64,000 nt of DNA from Hippopus hippopus (Eukaryota > Mollusca > Bivalvia > Cardiida > Cardiidae). The first letter of the stretch is position 1. Every line of letters begins with the position of its first letter. Under the pieces are notes generated by a model, which saw only the letters and a list, made by a program, of their open reading frames with translations, was not told the origin of the DNA and did no database searches. The stretch is from contig OX328102.1 of the NCBI GenBank assembly GCA_946811185.2, positions 12,401,194-12,465,193 on the forward strand, given 5' to 3'. Shown here one piece after another: positions 44,740 to 52,880 of this stretch. The position numbers were made by a program, and so were the translations under genes.

Positions 44740-45195
44740 ATATAGCAAAAAAAGTTATGAGACGATGTATGGAAAAAATGTAGACAGAACAAGTCTTTTG
44801 GGGGAAAAACAGAATGAAGAACTCTATTGTTTTTGAACTTTTATTTATTGAACTTTTATTTACTGAACAGAACTAAACATTGAAACATTTTTTTGCAATG
44901 CATCATAAAAAAATTTCTTGACAATGAAAAAATTTCTTGACAATGAAAAAAATCACAAGGAAACATTTTTTACAATACAGCATAAAAACAATTTCTTAAC
45001 AACTAAAAAAAATCACAAGGAAAACATTTTTTACAATACAGCATAAAAAAACATTTTCTTAACAATGAAAAAAAATCACACTGAAAACATTTTTTCACAA
45101 TGAATTATTCACAACGATTTAATCACGATGAAAAAATCACACTGAATTATTTTTTCGCAATGAATTATTTACAATGAATTAATCGCAAAACAGTA
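44740..45195. repeat. AT-rich tandem repeats between genes D and F
   Basis: Repeats of AAAATCACAAGGAAAACATT, TTTTACAATACAGCATAAAA and TTTCTTGACAATGAAAA. No coding. Could be a spacer or a replication-related region; that is a guess. Confidence 0.8.
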
Positions 45196-45209
45196 TATAA
45201 CAAAAATTT

Positions 45210-45929
45210 TTATAATGCAAATTCGCAAACACCACGAGTTTCACATTTGTTTTCATATTCCGTAATGTCTTTATGCAATTGGTCATACCCCAGAAACATT
45301 GTATAATCACTGTCCATAGCGTCGAAATCTCGTAGTCCTATGAATGGAGCAACATGTCTATAAGCGTCTTTTGTTGAAAGAGTTGAATTCACTACTTCTT
45401 CTGTAACATCTCTATCAAATAGAATATACCCTGACATGGTTTCCAATGTTTCTCCGTAGGAATCATGAACAGATCCTTTTTTGTACCGTAAGTAAAAGTC
45501 AAATAGAACTGATTTCATTTTCAAAACGTTAAGAAAACTTTCTTCTGTTCTTCCTATGATAAAAAATGTCCATCGACTTGTGGATCGAAACAGTTTACTA
45601 ATAACATTGTCTTTCAAGCAGCTATCTGCTAAATGAGTCTTGAGATCGAGATCAAAACCCGAATCGTCCACCATCATAGCAATAAAGTTGAATATGCCAT
45701 ACACTTTGTAGGACTTTTCTCCTTTTGCAACCCATTTAAACATTTTTTTGATCCAAATTTTCACACAGAAAAATTTAATGTTAAGCTGTGTTCGTTCATC
45801 AAGCGTATGCTGCTGAACAAATTCTCCATAAATTTTTTCACGTAGTTCTATTGGTAACGGTAACATGATTGTTATTTTTTGACCAACGGTTAATATTTTT
45901 CCCCGACTTACTTTGACTGATTGGTACAC
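45210..45929 (-). CDS. Unidentified 239-residue protein gene F of the virus-like element
   Basis: An intact frame (MYQSVKVSRGKILTVGQKIT at the start; ITIMLPLPIELREKIYGEF offers a second Met). Aromatic and charged residues are balanced, with no signal peptide or clear transmembrane segment. Segments such as WIKKMFKWVAKGEKSYKVYG and TSRWTFFIIGRTEESFLNVL look like a folded globular protein. A TATAAAAG box at 45960-45967 is 31 bp upstream of the first ATG. It lies next to the polymerase in the same direction. I recognise no family. The full-length frame amid broken neighbours suggests recent function. Confidence 0.6.
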   Translation of the reverse strand: MYQSVKVSRGKILTVGQKITIMLPLPIELREKIYGEFVQQHTLDERTQLNIKFFCVKIWIKKMFKWVAKGEKSYKVYGIFNFIAMMVDDSGFDLDLKTHLADSCLKDNVISKLFRSTSRWTFFIIGRTEESFLNVLKMKSVLFDFYLRYKKGSVHDSYGETLETMSGYILFDRDVTEEVVNSTLSTKDAYRHVAPFIGLRDFDAMDSDYTMFLGYDQLHKDITEYENKCETRGVCEFAL

Positions 45930-45983
45930 ACCAATGTGATATGAAATTATTTTCTCAAACTTTTATAACCGTAGGGTACAGTA

Positions 45984-47487
45984 TCAGTACCATTTACAAT
46001 AACTCTCTTGGTGTATACATTTGCTTATCTCTTTTCCATCTTTTGTTTTCATTTTGTAAGCATAATTCTTAGGTCCAAGTCCTCTGAATTGAGTAATTTT
46101 ACAAGCAGGCTCTTCATCAGTCCATTTTCCTAACCGGCTGTTAATAATAGGGGGATTCCATAATTCAGGGTCGTGAATGTACATACAACTATCTGTATCG
46201 AAATACAGAACTCTATCTTTTAACTTTTCAAGAACGCTGTACAATTCCAACCTTGCATAAGCTGTTACGTAAGAACCTACTACCACATTGGCTGTAGCAT
46301 GGGTGTCAATATGTTCCAACTTTGATTCATAGTTAACCAAGATGAATGAACAGTTCTCATCAAAGATTTCTACATGCTTTACAATGAAATTGGATTGGTG
46401 ACTAATTCAAAATATTTAGACGGATCACTGATGTATTCCGTCTGGGTCATTTTTTCACGCTGAGCTAATTTTCCCCCAAAGACAGTTCAACATAATCTTA
46501 GCAAATGATCTTCTCCCAGGATTTCTTTGAATACAACTTGGATCAAGACGAACACCTTCCGCCTTCTCATATTCACAAACGAACTGACCTTTTTCTGAGT
46601 CTGATTGACAGCAATCTGGATAACCACTGGCTTCTTGCTTAATTTTCAAGAAATTGTCCACATAATGTTTAAAGAACTGATCTGACACAGAATTGAAATG
46701 CCAAATTTCATACACTTGCAATAATCGATAACCGCTGTCAAGAGCCTTGAATAATTCAAAAGTAACCCAAGTTCCGACCAAAGCCCTCTCTTCTTTACCA
46801 TGTCTACAAATGTTTGAGCTTTCTTCTGCACATTTCATACAGAGGGGAAACATCATTTTGTTGTTACAGCGAACTGGAAGAACGGGGTGAAACAAATCAG
46901 TTGGAGGTAAAACTTTACACTTGATTAATCCCTCATAATTGGCGAATATTGTTCATATCAATATTCTCAGCAGACAAAATTTTTGGCTGACCTACAGGGT
47001 AGGATTTGTGTTTACAAACATAAGGGTATAGAGAACAGATATCGATGTACTTGATTTCCTTTTTGCTTTTTTCATCAACATCATATCCAATTTTTATTGC
47101 ATTACATCTTCCCCCAGACAAACCATCCCTCGGATCGATAGGGTCCCAATGTGGATATAACTTTTCAATGAGTTTTTTGTACTCTTTATCCTTCATCTTA
47201 GCATCAAATTCGTGTTCCCAAATGTACACTACATTATATCCCATTTCTTCGATATCTGCTATACGTTTAAAAGTACCTTCGTACAATTCAGACATGGGTT
47301 TTCCATTAATAGGATTGATCTGATTTCGATCTGTATAGCATACAGGACAACCATGATACAAATCCCCAAGAAATTCATAAACAGTGTTTGATTGATGGTG
47401 AAAACCATCTACACTATATTTTCCCGATTTGAGCTTCACCACCATTTTTTGCATGCTTAATATTAATACCTTTTCAGGGCTACCCAT
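45984..47487 (-). pseudogene. Protein-primed family B DNA polymerase, N-terminally truncated and frameshifted
   Basis: Three coding blocks in order: 47487-46933 (GDLYHGCPVCYTDRN, EMGYNVVYIWEHEF, then motif A, ICSLYPYVCKHKSYPVGQP), 46895-46455 (FHPVLPVRCNNKMMFPLC, IKQEASGYPDC, then motif B around AKIMLNCLWGK) and 46340-45984 (ANVVVGSYVTAYARLELY, then motif C VLYFDTDSCMYIHD). Motifs A, B and C of the palm are all visible. Frameshifts near 46944, 46480 and 46375 break it. The 3'-5' exonuclease half expected upstream is missing, because the sequence runs straight into the right inverted repeat at about 47475. Described as an old viral-type replication gene; not reconstructed here. Confidence 0.85.
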
Positions 47488-47754
47488 CTACCACGAAAGT
47501 TCTATCTTTCTTCAAATTGTCAAAAAACTCAAAATTGTCAAAAAACTCAAAAGATTCACAATCAAAAAAAGTCATAGATTAGTTAAACTCTAGTTTTTTC
47601 TAACCCGAACAAGAAAATGTAACAAACCCACGGATTGACCAACAATAAAATCCCCGAACAAGAAAATGTAACAAAACTATAGATTGGTCAACAGTAAAAC
47701 ATTTAGTAATAGAAAAACAACGGTGAATCTGATTGGATAATATTAATTTGGAGC
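47475..47754. repeat. Extra copy of the inner right-arm end beside the gap
   Basis: Matches 48274-48555 directly. With the polymerase repeat at 47955-48274, about 600 bp occur twice around the gap, which suggests an assembly join rather than biology. Confidence 0.75.
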
Positions 47755-47954
47755 NNNNNNNNNNNNNNNNNNNNNNNNNNNNNNNNNNNNNNNNNNNNNN
47801 NNNNNNNNNNNNNNNNNNNNNNNNNNNNNNNNNNNNNNNNNNNNNNNNNNNNNNNNNNNNNNNNNNNNNNNNNNNNNNNNNNNNNNNNNNNNNNNNNNNN
47901 NNNNNNNNNNNNNNNNNNNNNNNNNNNNNNNNNNNNNNNNNNNNNNNNNNNNNN
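47755..47954. other. Assembly gap (200 N)
   Basis: Exactly 200 undetermined bases. Open frames drawn across it are meaningless. Confidence 0.99.
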
Positions 47955-48273
47955 TGTGGATATAACTTTTCAATGAGTTTTTTTGTACTCTTTATCCTTC
48001 ATCTTAGCATCAAATTCGTGTTCCCAAATGTACACTACATTATATCCCATTTCTTCGATATCTGCTATACGTTTAAAAGTACCTTCGTACAATTCAGACA
48101 TGGGTTTTCCATTAATAGGATTGATCTGATTTCGATCTGTATAGCATACAGGACAACCATGATACAAATCCCCAAGAAATTCATAAACAGTGTTTGATTG
48201 ATGGTGAAAACCATCTACACTATATTTCCCGATTTGAGCTTCACCACCATTTTTTGCATGCTTAATATTAATA
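47955..48273 (-). pseudogene. Duplicated polymerase fragment next to the gap
   Basis: Repeats 47153-47474 almost exactly (GCPVCYTDRNQINPINGKPM), with one extra T near 47986. Most likely an assembly duplication. Confidence 0.8.
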
Positions 48274-48409
48274 CCTTTTCAGGGCTACCCATCTACCACG
48301 AAAGTTCTATCTTTCTTCAAATTGTCAAAAAAACTCAAAATTGTCAAAAAACTCAAAAGATTCACAATCAAAAAAAGTCATAGATTAGTTAAACTCTAGT
48401 TTTTTCTAA

Positions 48410-48686
48410 CCCGAACAAGAAAATGTAACAAACCCACGGATTGACCAACAATAAAATCCCCGAACAAGAAAATGTAACAAAACTATAGATTGGTCAACAG
48501 TAAAACATTTAGTAATAGAAAAACAACGGTGAATCTGATTGGATAATATTAATTTGGAGCCAAAACAGCATGAAACGCCGACGCGGGAAAAACATAGGAG
48601 AAAATGACGTCATGGGTCAACTAGTTCAATCCGTCTGAAAAGTTATAAATCTCGGCGATTTATTTTCCATACATTTCATTTTCACA
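48410..48686 (+). promoter_or_regulatory. Promoter cassette of gene A (right copy)
   Basis: ATTGG (inverted CCAAT) at 48489-48493 and 48538-48542, GCGGGAAA at 48583-48590, TGACGTCA at 48605-48612 and TTATAAAT at 48643-48650, 37 bp before the ATG at 48687. Confidence 0.65.
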
Positions 48687-49001
48687 ATGGCTACGATACC
48701 ACCACTTCTTGGTACTTGGATGGATGCTGAGCGAAAGTTAATAAGAGCAAGGAGGCAAATCGTCTTACTTAAACAACGCTTAGCTGGAGTGAGAAGACGA
48801 TACGAGAGGGCTGAGCTTGCTAATAACAGGGTGTTCTGTTATAACCTTCGGATGAAGGAACTCATTATTGAGGGCATGCTTGAGATGTATTTTCAGTATG
48901 TTATTTCAAAAACTGAGCAGGTGACCCGTCTTTTCCGTGCACAAATCGCCGCTGAAAGGAGTGAGTCAGACAGCGAATCGACTGATGCTGATACTGAATA
49001 G
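48687..49001 (+). CDS. Small virus-like element gene A (right copy)
   Basis: 104 codons, the same as 43531-43845 except Gly for Asp at residue 9 (LLGTWMDAERK). The protein has a basic helical middle (RRQIVLLKQRLAGVRRRYER) and an acidic C terminus. Promoter cassette and histone-type hairpin are in the same positions as in the left copy. Function unknown. Confidence 0.6.
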   Translation: MATIPPLLGTWMDAERKLIRARRQIVLLKQRLAGVRRRYERAELANNRVFCYNLRMKELIIEGMLEMYFQYVISKTEQVTRLFRAQIAAERSESDSESTDADTE

Positions 49002-49032
49002 ACATTTTCAAAAAATCAGCTCTTCTCAAAAC

Positions 49033-49048
49033 AGCCCTTTTCAGGGCT
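49033..49048 (+). terminator. Histone-type 3' hairpin after gene A (right)
   Basis: AGCCCT-TTTC-AGGGCT, 31 nt after TAG at 49001, then AACCATCTACCACGAAAG. The stem length (6), loop length (4) and loop sequence equal those of metazoan histone mRNAs. The outermost pair is A-T instead of the usual G-C. Confidence 0.7.
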
Positions 49049-49129
49049 AACCATCTACCACGAAAGTTCTATCTTTCTTCAAATTGTCATTTCTTCAAAT
49101 TGTCAAACTTCTTTCTTTTAGAAGAGTTA

Positions 49130-49545
49130 CACTCCAAAGACTCACACTCCAGAGAGTTACACTCCAAAGAGTAAAAATCATTCATAGATGCAGAAAAAAG
49201 ACTAAGTCCAACTCAATGTCCAGACATTTAGAAAAGAAAATTCATTCATAGAATAAAAAAAAGCTAAGTCCAACTCACTGATATAGGGACAAATTCCTTT
49301 TAGAGAGAAAAATCATTCATAGATGTAAAAAAAGACTAAGTCCAACTCAATGGTCAGACATTTAGAAAGAAAAAAATCATACATAGGGTAAAAAAAGTCT
49401 AAGTTCAACTCAGTGCTCAGACATTTAGAAATCATTTATAGTGCAAAAAAAAAATCTAAGTTCAACTCAGCGATATAGGGACAAATTCCATTTAGAGAGA
49501 AAAAATCATTCATAGGATGAAAAAAACTAAAAAGTGATCCATTAC
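49130..49545 (+). repeat. 60-bp direct repeats, right arm inner block
   Basis: Mirror of 43005-43375 (GACTAAGTCCAACTCA, AATCATTCATAG). Confidence 0.85.
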
Positions 49546-49624
49546 ACATATAAAACACTAAACTCTTGATTATTTTTTCTCATTCACCATTAACTTTTTG
49601 TAAAACCTGAGCCAGTATCGCACA

Positions 49625-49822
49625 ATGTTTGGATTAACATTTTTTCTCTTATTGCTCTTCTGGTTAGAAGAAAGAGAACGTTTCAGATATAACAGACATG
49701 AAATTGAACATCTGATGCAAATGCTAGATAAAATGGAATCAATCAAAAGAAAGAGAGGGGGGATAAAAAAGTGCATTCTGTACAAAAAAGCAACTCTTTT
49801 CAGGGCTAGCTATCTTAAATAA
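49625..49822 (+). CDS. Possible small gene B (right copy)
   Basis: 65 codons identical to 42710-42907. It has an N-terminal hydrophobic segment and a charged helix, and runs into a degenerate hairpin near its stop. Uncertain gene. Confidence 0.35.
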   Translation: MFGLTFFLLLLFWLEERERFRYNRHEIEHLMQMLDKMESIKRKRGGIKKCILYKKATLFRASYLK

Positions 49823-49869
49823 ACATCTTTCTTTTCATTTTGTCAGAACATCAATAATCAAAAAAGTCA

Positions 49870-50131
49870 TAGGTTAGTTAAACTCTAGTTTTTCTAACCC
49901 GAACAAGAAAATGTAACAAACCCACGGATTGGTCAACAATAAAACATTTAGTATTAGAAATAAAACGCTGGTTCTGATTGGATAACATTAATTTGGAGCC
50001 AAAACAGCATGAAACGCCGACGCGGGAAAAACATAGAAGAAAATGACGTCATGGGTCAACTAGTTCAATCCGTCTGAAAAGCTATAAAACCCAGCGACAT
50101 TTCCCGCACATTGTTCATTTTCATTTTCACG
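49870..50131 (+). promoter_or_regulatory. Promoter cassette of gene C (right copy)
   Basis: ATTGG at 49928-49932 and 49977-49981, GCGGGAAA at 50022-50029, TGACGTCA at 50044-50051, TATAAAAC at 50083-50090, 42 bp before ATG 50132. Near-identical to the gene A cassette from the second ATTGG to the TATA box. Confidence 0.65.
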
Positions 50132-50494
50132 ATGGAAGAGCTAAGAAAGACGGTGGAAGAGCTAAGAAAGACGGTGGAAGAGCTAAGAAAGACGATGGGA
50201 GAGGCAGATCGGCAGTTAGAAAATCTTGAAGCTGAGACAGCGAGGAGACAGAGACATCCTGTCTTCGAAGAGAAACTGCTATTTACCGGGTGGGATTTTT
50301 GGGACTTTGCCCAATTACCACAAAGCAAGAAGGAGAAAAAGGAGTTCGTTGTGCCTTCTACCGAAGATTGGAGCAGCGATAACGAACCACCATTTTCGCT
50401 GAAGTACAACCTGAGTGCACAGCAGCTAAAAAGGCTAAAGAGACGGACGGATAGTAGCTGCCCAGCCTGCGGAAAGGTTGGAGGTTGTGCTTAA
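50132..50494 (+). CDS. Small virus-like element gene C (right copy)
   Basis: Identical in layout to 42038-42400: three MEELRKT-like heptads, WDFWDF, a basic segment and a CPACGKVGGCA end. The ATG at 50132 is chosen because it follows the TATA box at the usual distance and starts the heptad repeat; the frame is open a little further upstream but without an ATG. The stop at 50492-50494 lies inside a strong hairpin. Confidence 0.6.
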   Translation: MEELRKTVEELRKTVEELRKTMGEADRQLENLEAETARRQRHPVFEEKLLFTGWDFWDFAQLPQSKKEKKEFVVPSTEDWSSDNEPPFSLKYNLSAQQLKRLKRRTDSSCPACGKVGGCA

Positions 50495-50555
50495 AAACAC
50501 AACCTCCAAACCAGGTCCTTTTTTTAGGACCACCCCAACAGCCCTTTTCAGGGCT
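50476..50555 (+). terminator. Three consecutive hairpins at the end of gene C
   Basis: First, GGTTGGAGGTTGTG (50476-50489) pairs with CACAACCTCCAAACC (50498-50512) around the stop codon. Second, GGTCCT (50514-50519) pairs with AGGACC (50526-50531) across a T run. Third, the histone-type AGCCCT-TTTC-AGGGCT at 50540-50555, 45 nt after the stop. Confidence 0.7.
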
Positions 50556-51120
50556 AACCATCTTCCACGGAAGATCTACCTTTCTTCAAATTGTCAGACG
50601 TAAGTTCTATCTTTTCTTCAAATTGTCATTTCTTCAAATTGTCAGACGAAAGTTCTACCTTCAAGCTGTTAGACGAAAGTTCTATCTTCAAGTTGTCATT
50701 TCTTCAAATTGTCACAGCTCTTTTCAGAGCTAACCCAACAGTCCTTTTCAGGACTAACCATCTACCACGAAAGATCTATCTTCAAGATGTCAGACGAAAG
50801 TTCTACCTTCAAGCTGTTAGACGAAAGTTCTATCTTCAAGTTGTCATTTCTTCAAATTGTCACAGCTCTTTTTCAGAGCTAACCCAACAGTCCTTTTCAG
50901 GACTAACCATCTACCACGAAAGATCTATCTTCAAGATGTCAGACGAAAGATCTATCTTCAAGATGTCAGACGAAAGTTCTATCTTCAAGTTGACATTTCT
51001 TCAAATTGTCACAGCTCTTTTCAGAGCTAACCCAACAGTCCTTTTCAGGACTAACCATTACCACGAAAGTTCTATCTTTCTTCAAATTGTCAAACTTCTT
51101 TCTTTTAGAAGAGTTACACT
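50556..51120 (+). repeat. Array of histone-type hairpin cassettes, right arm
   Basis: Hairpins AGCTCT-TTTC-AGAGCT at 50716-50731 and 51013-51028 (50864-50880 with a 5-base loop), and AGTCCT-TTTC-AGGACT at 50740-50755, 50889-50904 and 51037-51052. The spacers repeat ACGAAAGTTCTATCTTCAAG and TTCTTCAAATTGTC. The 201-codon frame over it is repeat-derived. Confidence 0.8.
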
Positions 51121-51159
51121 CCAAAGAGTTACACTCCAAAGAGTAAGAATCATTCATAG

Positions 51160-51800
51160 ATGCAGAAAAAAGACTAAGTTCAACTCAATGTTCTGACATT
51201 TAGAAAAGAAAATTCATTCATAGGTGAAGAAAAAAGTCTAAGTCCAACTCAGTGATCAGGCATTTAGAAAGAAAAAAGTCTAAGTCCAACTCAATGGTCA
51301 GGCTTTTAGAAAGAGAGAAAATCATTCATAGGGTAAAAAAACTAAGGCCAACTCAGTGATCAGGCATTTAGAAAGAGAAAAAATCATCCATAGGGTGAAA
51401 AAAACTAAGTCCAACTCATTGTCCAGGCATTTAGAAAGAAAAATCATCCATAGGTGAAGAAAAAACTAAGTACAACTCAGTGCTCAGACATTTAGAAAGA
51501 AAAAAGTCTAAGTCCAACTCAATGGTCAGGCTTTTAGAAAGAGAGAAAATCATTCATAGGGTAAAAAAACTAAGTCCAACTCAATGGTCAGACTTTTAGA
51601 AAGAGAGAAAATCAATCATAGGGTGAAAAAACTAAGTCCAACTCAGTGATATAGGGACAAATTCCATTTAGAGAGAAAAAATCATACGTAGGCGAAGAAA
51701 AAACTAAGTCCAAACCAGTGATCAGGCTTTTAGAAAGAGAGAAAAATCATTCATAGGGTGAAAAAACTAAGTCCAACTCAGTGATCAGGCCTGACAGATC
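51160..51800 (+). repeat. 60-bp direct repeats, right arm outer block
   Basis: Mirror of 40718-41375. Confidence 0.85.
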
Positions 51801-52069
51801 CCTATAGAGCACTCGAAGATGTATCATTTTTGGTCCCCCTCCCCCCCCTTCGCTTTTTTGCAGAAAAATTTCACTCAGGGAGGAGAGCCTGGCTAATTTT
51901 TTCGCCAGAGTATCCTCCACAAGGCCGCCATTTTGATTGCTAAATCCCTCTCAGGGAGGAGAGCCTAGGTAAAAATAGGTAAAAATAGGGAATATAAAAA
52001 ATGCAAATTCCTTCGGGAGGGCAGAATAGGGACAAATTTTTGTCAGGAAGGGTGATCTAGCCCACTCAG

Positions 52070-52123
52070 GGAGGAGAGCCTGGGGAACTACCCTGGCCTG
52101 GGTAGTTCCCCAGGCTCTCCTCC
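52070..52123. repeat. Terminal 24-bp hairpin in the right arm
   Basis: Arms 52070-52093 and 52100-52123 around TGGCCT, the inverted counterpart of 40408-40461. Confidence 0.9.
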
Positions 52124-52138
52124 TTTACTACTTATGGA

Positions 52139-52880
52139 CACCTTCAGTTTCAGTTGTTTCAGTTTCTCGTTTTTTTTCCCACGCAGAATAAAGTATTTGT
52201 AATGTAAAACAAACTTCTTATTCAATTTAATACATCTCCATTCTTACTTTGATGAAAGATGTTCAAACTGGCAGTATTTACTGCCATTAGACTGGTATTT
52301 TACCTTGACAACGGATCCCTGTCAATCGCTCATGACCATGACCAGGTGTCAAGGTAAAATATGCATACAAGTAGCTTAAATTTACGCCGGTGGATATCTT
52401 CACGATATTTATCAATACGCGTAAATCGCAAAGATTTCTACGACGCGAACATTTCCGGTTATACAACAGAACATTCTGCAATGGACAGGAATTGCTTTTC
52501 CTATTCAGATGGCTCTATATTATCGTGTACAGCTTTTTCACTGGAATCATTATTGAAATGATTCTCCAATTTGTTCATCCAAAGTAGGTGGAAAAGTAAC
52601 ATTTATCCTTTTAACAGACTAGTTTAATGGAGAATCATGCTATGATCTCCCAATAGGACCATCAATAACCTATCCAAATGCAGTTCTTGTGGCAAATGGA
52701 CCATTATTTTGACCTTGAATTACTTCTTAAGGTTCAAGAACTTTTGGGACATGAACAGCTATGAGTAAATCAAGTTCACTGTCTATCCTATGTAAATGTA
52801 TCTTGTTCAAATAAGGTCACTGTTTCATGTCTCAAGGCTTGTGTTTTGATAAATATGGCGTTGGAAACGTTCTAAGAAAA
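52139..52880. other. Spacer with a 15-bp inverted repeat
   Basis: TATTTTACCTTGACA (52296-52310) pairs with TGTCAAGGTAAAATA (52347-52361). Otherwise no gene or known repeat. Confidence 0.5.

Larger units (their letters stand above)
40399..52132. mobile_element. Polinton/Maverick-type virus-like element with 3.86-kb inverted repeats
   Basis: The termini AGTAGTAAAGG and CCTTTACTACT are flanked by the 6-bp duplication TATGGA (40393-40398 and 52133-52138). Polintons are known for 6-bp duplications, termini starting AG, long TIRs and a protein-primed family B polymerase. Here the arms (40399-44257 and 48274-52132) are each 3,859 bp and differ by few bases. The middle holds the polymerase remnant and two unidentified genes. 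No integrase, ATPase, protease or capsid gene was recognised, and at about 11 kb it is shorter than usual, so it may be a deletion derivative or a distinct lineage. A 200-base gap (47755-47954) and a repeated segment around it make the true length uncertain by about 0.8 kb. Confidence 0.8.
48274..52132 (-). repeat. Right inverted repeat arm
   Basis: Inverted copy of 40399-44257. Genes A, B and C are on the plus strand here. Confidence 0.9.

Noticed and set aside
47733..48197. Open frames running through the N gap
   Set aside because: They contain only undetermined residues in the middle and have no meaning.
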